Of a stretch of DNA of 52,316 nucleotides, positions 45,500-52,316 are shown in pieces. The translations under genes and the position numbers were made by a program. The notes below the pieces were generated by a model. That model had not been told where the DNA came from. It did no database searches and saw only the letters and a list, made by a program, of their open reading frames with translations. Position 1 is the stretch's first letter, and every line of letters starts with the position of its first letter. Source of the stretch: Pelagophyceae sp. CCMP2097 (Eukaryota > Sar > Pelagophyceae). Location: contig MU657253.1 in assembly GCA_026770575.1 (NCBI GenBank), positions 1 to 52,316 of the forward strand. Direction: 5' to 3'.

Positions 45500-46156
45500 C
45501 TATACGGTTAAAGACGCCGCCGCTGGTCGCAGCAGCGGCGGCGGACCGGGCTGCGACGGGCGCGTCTGGCCGGGCTCCGAGGAGCGGCGGGCGCGCTCGG
45601 CGGCCGCGGCGGCAATTTCGTCTTCGCGCGAGAGTGAACAGATATGATCTGGCGGGAGAACAGGCACAGGGGGTTGCGGGAGGGGGCGGCGCGAAAACTG
45701 TCGATGCCGAGCACGTTTACGCCGCGAGGCCTGCGTCCGTCGTCTTCGATTGTCGGGCTCGAGGCGAGTTCGCGCACCGACGGACGGCTCGACGGCCGGC
45801 GCGAGGCCCATTGATTGGATCTGCTGGTCAGTGAAGCCCTGCGACCGGAGCTCCTTGATCTGAAGCTTCTCAAGGTCGATCACGGAGCCTGCGCCCGCGG
45901 CGTCGGTGGCGACGCGTAAGCGCGGGGGTCATCGCAAGCGCACCTTCGCGCTCGATCTCCATGAGCAGCGGCAGCACCATGACCAGCGACGTCACCGCCA
46001 CGACCTGAAGCGGCGCGCCTCGCCGAAGAAGCACATTTGAGGGCCGTGCGAGCAAAGCCGCACCCAGACGACGCGGCCGCCGTGGCGCCAGACGAACTTG
46101 AACGCGTCTTTGGACGAGTCCTGCAGCTGCATCGCGCGCGCCTTCCACATCGACAT
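45500..46156 (-). CDS. TOM22/TOM9-like mitochondrial import receptor subunit
   Basis: Four exons join in frame: MSMWKARAMQLQDSSKDAFK with FVWRHGGRVVW, then VVAVTSLVMVLPLLMEIERE, then GSVIDLEKLQIKELRSQGFT with DQQIQSMGLAPAVEPSV, and finally DHICSLSREDEIAAAAAERA to stop at 45500. The short basic helix, the Trp before a single TM helix with TS...VLPL..E.ER, and the small size match plant TOM9 and fungal TOM22 (GTT...VPLIIEMDRE). In the TOM complex this subunit docks receptors and spans the outer membrane. The N-terminal cytosolic region is short, as in plants. Introns begin GTGCGG, GTGCGC and GTGCGC. An upstream non-coding exon ending TCTAG near 46168 is possible. Confidence 0.65.
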
Positions 46157-46450
46157 GATGCGCGCGTCTAGACGTCTGAAGAACGAAGAACTCGATCGCT
46201 GGCGAAGGCAAAGATTCGCCGAAAAAAAAAATTCGGAGATAACTCGATATCGCGATGGGCGCCGTTTGGGCACCGGGGAGCCGCCCGCGGCTCGCCGGTG
46301 TCGAGCGGCCGCGTGCGAGTAGGCCGCGCCCTCGCTGGCCGGCGGTTCGCATAGTCGTGCACTCGTTGTTATAGGGGTTCGATTGCTTCGTCGTGTTGCA
46401 GGGGATGCCGGTGGTGTCATCCAAGCGGTCTCTTACTCGCACCGGTGGAG
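46157..46450. other. Fragment related to the membrane-protein family at 49.7 kb
   Basis: On the minus strand this segment encodes DDTTGIPCNTTKQSNPYNNE with CTTMRT. It shares long stretches with 49730-49815 (GTCGTGCACTCGTTGTTATA in the plus direction, and GCCGGTGGTGTCATCC). It is a dispersed piece of that gene family rather than a complete gene. An A9 tract lies near 46222. Confidence 0.55.
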
Positions 46451-46905
46451 CTAGGGTACTCGCAAGGGCTGCGCCTCGCCGGCGAGGAGCTCGCGAAAGT
46501 TGCACTCCCAGGCGAGCGGGTGGAGGATCGTCACCTTGGTGATGCAGCCGTCGCTGCCGATGTTGCAGGGGTACGCGTACACGACGTCGCCCTCAAAGGG
46601 GCCACCGCGACCGGCGCCGCGGTGGCTCTCGATGCCGAGCGGCATGGGCAGCTTGTGGCGCTCAATGCCGTCTGCGGCGAGCCACTCGTCGCGCGCGCAA
46701 AAGTCGAGGCCCACAGCCGCGCGCGAGGCGCACGCGGTGATGCCTGCGCACTCGGCCCGGTGGAAGGCCTTCCAGTCGGCGGCTTGCTTCTCGCCTTGCC
46801 TTGCAGAATCATTTAGCGAATTAAAACCTCGCTACCGTCGTGACCGAAGCGGCACTCGTGGCGTTCCAGGCCGTGCCTCAAGGACTCCTCTCCACCGCTT
46901 GTCGG
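46451..46905 (-). pseudogene. 3' half of a MYND-finger-like gene
   Basis: Two exons join over intron 46795-46844: ESLRHGLERHECRFG and EKQAADWKAFHRAECAGITA. The pattern C...ADWKAFHRAEC is the second half of a MYND zinc finger. Downstream are GLDFCARDEWLAADGIERH, GPFEGDVVYAYPCNIGSDG and ITKVTILHPLAWECNFRELL, with a stop at 46451. No upstream exons with the first zinc-ligand pairs are visible, because a tandem repeat array starts within about 100 bp. The gene is therefore truncated at its 5' side or its early exons lie beyond the array. The substrate or partner is unknown. Confidence 0.5.
46795..46844 (-). repeat. 50-nt intron, copy A of a repeated intron
   Basis: Read on the minus strand it begins GTCACGAC, contains GCGAGGTTTTAATTCGCTAA and ends TTCTGCAAGGCAAG. 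It is nearly identical to the intron at 47977-48026 in the neighbouring gene. The only differences are a few bases and short indels, mostly near the 5' end. The CGCTAAA string is a plausible branch site. Confidence 0.8.
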
Positions 46906-46969
46906 GGACTTCCCTGCGGGCCGGTTATTCGGTCGTGGCCACCCCGACGCGCTATGCAAAGGGGCAGAA

Positions 46970-47761
46970 CACGATGGGTGTTGATGTTGCTATTGCCAGA
47001 GGGACCGCTCGCCCGACGCAGTATCGTGATCAGCGTTGCGGACGCCTCTGGAAGAGTGAGAGCGTGGCAAGTGGGTGGTCCCCTTCCGCCGATGGAGGAT
47101 GGGGACGAGGTAACGGATCTGGGCCGTCCGGTGTTGCACCCTATGGGCCCCCCTCCACCGAGGGGGAGCCTCCGAGACTAGGCAGACTCCGCCGGGAATG
47201 GGGCTTCTGCGGCTGCCTTTGGGGGGGGCAGGTGCAGGCCATGTGCAGGCCATGTGTGAGGCTCGCGATCCGGAGGGACTGCGAGCCCGACACAGTGTAG
47301 TTGGTACGGGGACAGGGATCTCTGGACCTTGTGGGTCCCCCTCCACCGAGGGGGAGCCTTCCGAGACCGGGCGGATTCCGCCAGGTAAGGAGGCCTTCTG
47401 CAACTGTCTTCGGGGTCGGGTGCAGGCCGTGCGCGGGAAGCACGGATCCCTCGCCTTTCAGACGGACTCCGTCAAGGACGGGGTGATTTACTCCTCAAAC
47501 CAGACGGACTCTTGTCGGGAATGGGGGTCCTCTGCCGCTGCCTTCGTGGGCAGCCGCAGGTTGTGTTGCCAGAGTGACTGCGAGCTCGATGCAGTGTCGT
47601 GGTAAAGGGAAATGTGGATCTGGACCTTAAAGGTCCCCCTCCACGGAGGGGGAGGCCTCCGAGACCAGGCGGACTCCGCCGGGAAAGGGGAGCCTTCTGC
47701 GGCTGCCTTCGGGGGCAGGCGCAGGCCGTGCGCGGGGAGCACGAGGTCGGTGCGGCCGTTC
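46970..47761. repeat. Degenerate tandem repeat array, roughly 170-300-bp spacing
   Basis: Four modules each contain a CCCCCTCCACCGAGGGGGAG-like hairpin or its derivative, CAGACTCCGCCGGGAATGG-like and CTTCTGCGGCTGCCTT-like strings, and a GTGCAGGCC-type end. Module starts lie near 47143, 47329, 47500 (partial) and 47630. A GACTGCGAGCTCGATGCAGT-like linker occurs between some. Frames through it on either strand are repetitive low-complexity peptides, so coding is unlikely. Confidence 0.75.
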
Positions 47762-48074
47762 CTAGGCCGGGCCATCGTCGTCGTGGCTGGGCACTGCGTG
47801 GTTGTCGTCGTCGTCGTCTTCGGATTCCTCTTCCGGGTCTTCCATTTCTCCATCGAGGTCGCCGGCGGGGGCTGCACCTGTCTGTTGGTTCATGCTTGCA
47901 GTAGCCTCCTTGACCATCTCGTCCAAAACGCCGTCTGCTCTCGCGCGCGCGCGTCACGGTATTCTCCAAAGGTCGCCTTGCCTTGCAGAATTGTTTAGCG
48001 ATTAAACCTCGCTGCCGAGTCCTCACTTGGGCGGTCGAGCCATCCCTGGCCGTCTCCTGCCCGTTCAGCCCCAT
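47762..48074 (-). CDS. Small acidic protein with one repeated-type intron
   Basis: Exon 1 MGLNGQETARDGSTAQ joins over intron 47977-48026 to ATFGEYRDARARE. The frame then shifts by one at a (CG)n run near 47940-47955 and continues as ADGVLDEMVKEATASMNQQT, DLDGEMEDPEEESEDDDDDN and HAVPSHDDDGPA to the stop at 47762. The acidic tail and small size are reminiscent of chaperone-like or nuclear small proteins, but no family was recognised. The frame slip sits in a dinucleotide run, so a one-base sequencing error is likely. It lies directly next to the repeat array. Confidence 0.45.
47977..48026 (-). repeat. 50-nt intron, copy B of a repeated intron
   Basis: On the minus strand it begins GTGAGGAC, contains GCGAGGTTTAATCGCTAA and ends TTCTGCAAGGCAAG. 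It has the same length and almost the same sequence as 46795-46844. The flanking exons of the two genes show no similarity, so the copy is confined to the intron. Confidence 0.8.
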
Positions 48075-48327
48075 TGGGCCGCCTCACGTGGTGTTCGTGT
48101 GGGTGGTGGATCTCCGAGTCGGTGCCGGCCGCCTCTTCGCGTCGCTAGGTGGCAAAGAGGAAGGTAGCGGTTCTTGCGCCGAAATCGGCAGGTGCCAACG
48201 ACACAGACTGCGCCTCGGTCACGCGGGTGGGTCATCCGGACGAAACACCGGGGGGGGGAGGATATTCACGTATCGACGCGTGTCGTGGACGAGCGGAGCA
48301 GGGCGGGGCAGAGCAAGGCGTCGACGA

Positions 48328-48467
48328 GCAGTGATAAGGAGTCCTCCTTAGATTTCCGTAGGAAATAGACGCCGAGTATACCTGGCGGAGGGAGCGTGTC
48401 CGACGAGGGCGCGGTCCTACGGTATAGAAGGATTTCAAGCCCCCCTCTCACGGCTCCTTATCACTGC
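48328..48467. mobile_element. 140-bp MITE-like element with 14-bp perfect TIRs
   Basis: The ends GCAGTGATAAGGAG (48328-48341) and CTCCTTATCACTGC (48454-48467) are exact reverse complements. The interior has no coding capacity. A CAGTG start is typical of hAT-type termini, but no 8-bp target duplication is visible in the flanks. Confidence 0.6.
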
Positions 48468-48750
48468 ACGGCCGGCGGCGTACAACTCTCAAAGTTCCGA
48501 GAACATCCGGGAAAAGTTTCCGTTTCGAGGAAGGGTCCTTGAAACGGAAATCGAACTCTAAAAGATTGAATCAAATCCTTGCGTAGTTTGCCTGGCTCGT
48601 CGATCGGCGGCCGCATCGGGGGGCCTGATGCGACGCCGCGAGGAAGCATTCGGACGATAAAACAAATACATCGAGGACGGTCCCGGGCTTTGCAGCGCTC
48701 CGCGACCAAAAGTACAGATGTCTCTCGACTCTCGACTCTCGAGGGTTTTC

Positions 48751-48916
48751 GGTCAGAGTCGCCAAAGCGGCCTGTCCGGCGGGTTTTCTCCTTTTGGGAG
48801 AGGGGTGGGTCGTGGGCCGCCCTGCAGACCTCGTTGGGTCTCTTCCGACACGGGCTTCTTTGGCCTCGGTTTGGGGGGTTATTCGGTCAGGGTCGCCAAA
48901 GCGGCCTGTCCGGCTG
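48751..48916. repeat. 30-bp direct repeat pair
   Basis: TCGGTCAGAGTCGCCAAAGC...CTGTCCGGC occurs at about 48751-48781 and again, with one or two changes, at about 48883-48916. The copies are 132 bp apart. Their origin is unknown. Confidence 0.65.
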
Positions 48917-48959
48917 GTTTAAAGATTTAAGAAAAGAAATCCATTAATAATTCTCAATT

Positions 48960-49220
48960 CATTCAAGTTCTCGTGCAAAAAGCCTGAGGCGCGCGCGTGC
49001 AGACCGGGCGCGATGGCGGGGAGAAACTCCGCGGCAACGTGGCAACTCGGACGACGCCTACGTCCACGGACGACGATGCAATTCGCTCTTCGAGCACGGA
49101 GTCTCTCGTCGTCGAGGACCCGAGTTCGAACCGAGGGACGCACAGACGACGTGCCATGACGCACCCCGCCGAGCCCGCCGAAGAGGGCCCTTCCAAGGGA
49201 GGCCGGCGGCATCTGCGAGT
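48960..49220 (-). repeat. Truncated third copy of the membrane-protein repeat unit
   Basis: This segment resembles 50280-50497 in order and sequence: GTCGTCGAGGAC, GAGCACGGAGTC and ACGACGATGCAATTCGC-like strings. On the minus strand it encodes VLDDERLRARRANCIVV, versus VLDDKRLRARCANRIVV in the other copy. It lies immediately downstream of gene copy 1, as 50280-50497 lies downstream of copy 2, and breaks off near 48960. Confidence 0.6.
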
Positions 49221-50480
49221 TCATATTAAAACTCGTCGTCGTCGTCTCCCCACTCGTCGAGCTCCTCGCGCGCCGCGCCGTCGCGCAGCACGTTGAGCTC
49301 GATGAACCCGCCGGGGCGCCCTGCCTTGCGATCCCCGTCGTTGGCCACCGGCGCGTAGCGCACCTAGCGACGGTGTTATCGGCACTCTGGCATTTTCCGG
49401 TTGCCCCAACCGCGTCTTTCTCCGGCGCGCTTCGAGCCTCCGCTCACGGCTCGACGGTCCGGGTGTGCCGGCTTCGCGGGCGCGGGCGCGCACGCCGTTT
49501 CGCTGCGCGCGGCGGCACACTGCGAACGCGAGCACGGCGCACATGACCACCGCGAAGATGCCGGTGGCCAGCGCGAGCCGCGGCGCAGCCGTCGAGACGG
49601 CGCGCGACCCTATCGAACGCGGCGCGCGCGGCGGCGCCGTCGGCGACGAAGAAGGGGCGTCCGCGTCGCGCCTTGCACGGCGCGCGAAGGACCTTTGCTC
49701 GCAGGCGTGTGGGCCTCAGGCTCGAGGCCCCGAGCGGCCTCGAGCGGGCCGCGCCCTTGCTGGTTCGCATCGTCGTGCACTCGTTGTTATAGGGCCGGTG
49801 GTGTCATCCGAGCGCGTATAGCGGCAGGTTGTTGGTCATCGGCCGTGGATATCATGCCATGACGTCGTGGTCGTCGTCGGGGTCCAGCGTTGCGGCCTAT
49901 CGCCGTTCCTTGCGGAGATTCCATTTCCGACGGAACTCTAATCACAACGTCCAGGTGGAGCGGGATCTGGATCGTTGCGATGGAAAACGGCGGGTAGAAC
50001 CCCTGCTGGTACGTCTGGCCCGGAGCGGACGTGATGATGCGGGCGGCCAGGAGCGCGTCGTACTCGGGGCGACACTTTTCGACGTTGAAGCAGGCCTGGC
50101 CCGGCCCGAGTCTCGAGCGAGCTCGCGCGTCGCCGACGGGCATCCTCGGGGTGGCCCAGAGCGCGCCGCCCTCGATGGACGTGTACAGCGCGAGGCCCGA
50201 TTGGCCGTAACCATCGAGATGGTGCACCGCCAACATCTCCTGCCCGAGGTGCTGCAACGGCGTGCACACGATGCCGCAAACGAGCGCAACGCCGGCGGCG
50301 GAGTAACTCCGCGGCGACGTGGAGCGACGACTCGGACGGCTGCTTCTACGGACGACGATGCGATTTGCACATCGAGCACGGAGTCGCTTGTCGTCGAGGA
50401 CCTGAGGAATGCATCGTGCCACCGGTGGTGACGCACGCCGCCGAGCACCCCGGCGAAAAGGCCCTCGCAAGGGGAGGCCG
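49221..50480 (-). CDS. Type I membrane protein family, copy 1
   Basis: The C-terminal exon VRYAPVANDGDRKAGRPGGF, with IELNVLRDGAAREELDEWGD and DDEF before the stop at 49221, is nearly identical to copy 2. It is preceded by a TM helix (LALATGIFAVVMCAVLAFAV) and a basic CRRAQRNGV stop-transfer segment. Upstream exons probably encode an ectodomain: MLAVHHLDGYGQSGLALYTS, ACFNVEKCRPEYDALLAARI and GQTYQQGFYPPFSIATIQIP, followed by DDTTGPYNNECTTMRT. The ectodomain joins are inferred. One intron, GTCGGC...GGGCCAG, is about 42 nt. No known family was recognised. The start is not determined; 50480 marks the end of the supported similarity. Confidence 0.5.
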
Positions 50481-50497
50481 GCGATGTCTGCACTTGA

Positions 50498-51365
50498 TTA
50501 GAATTCATCGTCGTCATCGCCCCACTCGTCGTCGAGCTCCTCGCGCGCCGCGCCGTCGCGGAGGACGTTGAGCTCGATGAACCCGCCGGCGCGCCCCGCC
50601 TTGCGGTCCTCGTCGTTGGCCACCGGCGCGTAGCGCACCTAGCGGGGTATCCTCGGCCCGGTCGCCATGCACGCCGACGGCGTCTCTCAAAAGGCGCGCT
50701 TCAAGCCTCCGACTCTGCCATGCCGAGGGTCCGGGTGTGCCTGCTTTTCGGGCGCGGGCGCTCACGCCGTTCCGCTGCGCGCGGCGGCACACTGCGAAGG
50801 CGAGGAGGGCGCAGATGGCCACTGCGAAGATGCCCGTGGTCAGCGCGAACCGCGGTGCAGCCGTCAAGACGGCGCGCGACCCTTTCGAACGCGGCGCGCG
50901 CGGCGGCGGCGTCGGCGACGCAGACGGGGCCACCGACCTAGGCGACGCAGACGGTCGCCAGAGGACGTCTGGATGCGGCCGTCTCGAAAAGGCTCGGCGC
51001 GCGCTCGGCGGACGCCGCGACGTGCGGCGCGGGCGTCGGCGCGGACGTCGGCGCGGGCGTCGGCGCGGGCGTCGGTGGCACCTATGCGTCCCCCGATGCG
51101 CGCGCCGTTGCCGAGAGGCGTGCCGGCGCGCGAGGACCAAAAGGCGACTGCGCACCGTGGCGTCGTCCTTCAGCCGCGCGCTCGGCGCGCCGTCGGGCGC
51201 GGCGCCGGCGTGTCTCTCGCCCGTCGGCGCGGCGGTGGGAACGGGGGCCTCGCGCCGTGGCCTGAAAGTGGAACCCAAAGCGGAACCCAAAACGGGCTCC
51301 GCAGCGGGCTCCGCAGAGGCGGCCGCGGCCCAGCCCAGCAGCGCGCAGAGGAGCCGCAGCCGCAT
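50498..51365 (-). CDS. Type I membrane protein family, copy 2
   Basis: The start gives MRLRLLCALLGWAAAASAEP, a clear signal peptide. An ectodomain of low complexity includes PPTPAPTPAPTSAPTPAPHV. It is joined by intron 50938-51013, which begins GTCCGC, to SVAPSASPTPPPRAPR. The TM helix is FALTTGIFAVAICALLAFAV followed by CRRAQRNGV. The last exon encodes VRYAPVANDEDRKAGRAGGF, IELNVLRDGAAREELDDEWG and DDDDEF. The cytoplasmic tail is shared with copy 1 while the ectodomain differs, suggesting domain replacement after duplication. The donor of the penultimate intron (GTGAGC in copy 1) is altered here. It is a probable surface protein of unknown ligand. Confidence 0.6.
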
Positions 51366-51554
51366 GCTCGGTCGCGGCGACGCCGCGCTGCCGCGCCCGC
51401 CGCTCGCGCCCACGCTCGCTGCGCGAACCTTCCTACTAGCCGTCCGAGTCAACGTCAGTTCAGTTTAGTCACGGTTTTGGTGACGAGCAACTGTGCAGCC
51501 CGGGCCTAGCGCCTGAGCGACTCGTTCGAACTCTGCGACGCTGCGAAGGCGAAA
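51366..51554. other. Divergent promoter between membrane-protein copy 2 and WD40 gene 2
   Basis: About 190 bp separate two divergent start codons. It includes CAGTTCAGTTTAGTCACGG. No defined element was recognised. Confidence 0.35.
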
Positions 51555-52316
51555 ATGTACGCGTGGAAACGCGTCGACGGGGCGCACGCACCGGCCCGCT
51601 CGGAGCGCATGCCCGTCACCACCGGGGCCTCGCGGGGCGCCCGGTCGCGCGCCGGCGGAACCGCGCTCGCACTGCGCGTGTTTGAGCAGCACGACCTGCT
51701 CACGCCCATTTTGCGGCTGGCGGCCTCGCCGAACGGCCTCCCCGTCACGAAGCACGTCGCTCGCGACGCGCGCGCCGTGACGCTGCCCCTGCGCAAAATC
51801 GTCTGGATGGACCGGATTTTGAAGGGCACCGCCATCCTCGAGGGGCACACCGGCGCAGTCTGGAGCTCTGCGTTCTCGCCCGACGGCAAGCGCCTCGTGA
51901 CGGCGTGCGGCGACGGGACGGCGCGGCTCTGGGACGCCGAGACGGGCGCGCTGCTGCTGACGCTCGAGGGGCACACCGACCGCGTCAACTGCTGCGCGTT
52001 CTCGCCCGACGGCGAGAGCGTCGTGACGGCGAGTGACGACGAGACGGCGCGGCTCTGGGACGCCAAGACGGGCGCGCTGCAGGCGACGCTCGAGGGGCAC
52101 ACCGGCTGCGTCACGGGCTGCGCGTTCTCGCCCGACGGCAAGCGCCTCGTGACGGCGTACGGCGAGGAGACGGCGGGGCTCTGGGACGCCGAGACGGGCG
52201 CGCTGCAAATGACGCTCGAGGGACACACCAACTTCGTCACAGGCTGCGTGTTCTCGCCCGACGGCGACCGCATCGTGACGGCGAGCGGCGACGGAACGGC
52301 GCAGCTCTGGGACGCC
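51555..52316 (+). CDS. WD40 repeat protein, second copy, cut by the window end
   Basis: The frame opens at MYAWKRVDGAHAPARSERMP and carries the same N-terminal module as the gene at 28963 (HDLLTPILRLAASPNGLPVT, RKIVWMDRILKGTAILEGH). At least four WD40 units of 42 residues are present before the window ends in the middle of LWDA. All 254 codons read are open. The module and repeats are very similar to gene 1, but several blade face positions differ (TACGDGT, TASDDET, TAYGEET). The total blade count is unknown. Confidence 0.88.
   Translation, partial: MYAWKRVDGAHAPARSERMPVTTGASRGARSRAGGTALALRVFEQHDLLTPILRLAASPNGLPVTKHVARDARAVTLPLRKIVWMDRILKGTAILEGHTGAVWSSAFSPDGKRLVTACGDGTARLWDAETGALLLTLEGHTDRVNCCAFSPDGESVVTASDDETARLWDAKTGALQATLEGHTGCVTGCAFSPDGKRLVTAYGEETAGLWDAETGALQMTLEGHTNFVTGCVFSPDGDRIVTASGDGTAQLWDA

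Larger units (their letters stand above)
48075..48959. other. Gene-free interval with small repeats
   Basis: No supported gene lies here. It contains the TIR element at 48328-48467, an imperfect hairpin (GTTTCCGTTTC ... GAAACGGAAA) at about 48507-48551, and a 30-bp direct repeat at 48751/48883. The 3' portion is less GC-rich. Confidence 0.5.

Noticed and set aside
46970..47761. CRISPR-like array
   Set aside because: Repeat units are long and degenerate, spacing is irregular, no cas genes are present and the genome is eukaryotic.
49110..49145. tRNA-like GAGTTCGAACCGAG
   Set aside because: The T stem does not pair and the segment belongs to the duplicated membrane-protein unit.

Overview
The window is nuclear DNA of a eukaryote. 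It is GC-rich, its genes are cut by many short introns (about 42-240 nt, usually starting GTGCGT or GTGAGT and ending TAG or CAG), and it carries a dynein light chain, an RBR ubiquitin ligase, a 20S proteasome subunit, a UAP56-type RNA helicase and a strawberry-notch helicase. A plastid is implied by an MGDG-synthase-like enzyme, an HCAR/F-DVR-family chlorophyll reductase homologue and bipartite-looking presequences. Pro-Thr stalked surface proteins and WD40 repeats of the TARLWDAETG type recall pelagophyte stramenopiles such as Aureococcus. That placement is an inference from style and was not tested by a search.

Layout. 1-7.3 kb: an AT-rich edge, a small Cys-rich protein gene, a damaged-looking histidine phosphatase (-) and a DENN-domain gene (+). 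7.9-16.4 kb: a PC-esterase/Cys-rich type I membrane protein (+), an ariadne RBR ligase (-), a proteasome beta4 subunit (-) and a cytochrome b5 reductase (-). 16.5-27.1 kb: the HCAR/F-DVR-like gene (+), SBNO helicase (+), UAP56 (-) and LC8 (+). 27.8-30 kb: a 711-bp element with terminal inverted repeats and a seven-bladed WD40 gene (+). 30.2-42.8 kb: MGDG-synthase-like (-), a polytopic membrane protein with a P450 heme-loop signature (-), a GST (+), an LRR protein (-), a sarcosine-oxidase-type flavoenzyme (+) and a plastid-type coiled-coil protein (+). 42.9-52.3 kb is accessory in character: a broken MYND/RING/Sel1 gene, tandem palindromes, an interstitial telomere-like tract, a HAD-like gene, a TOM22/TOM9-like gene, a repeat array, two introns of nearly identical sequence, a small TIR element, a tandemly duplicated membrane-protein family and the start of a second WD40 gene.

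The first 42 kb is mostly unrelated, closely packed housekeeping and plastid genes with no operon logic. Gene models were spliced by eye. Where exons join in frame on conserved motifs (proteasome, RBR, UAP56, SBNO, b5 reductase, PC-esterase) the structure is secure. Elsewhere spans are given with uncertain internal boundaries. Several frame breaks could be sequencing errors rather than biology. The most interesting signals are the two near-identical 50-nt introns in adjacent genes, an inverted copy of exon sequence that could fold over a 5' splice site in the SBNO gene, and a set of introns beginning GTCC.
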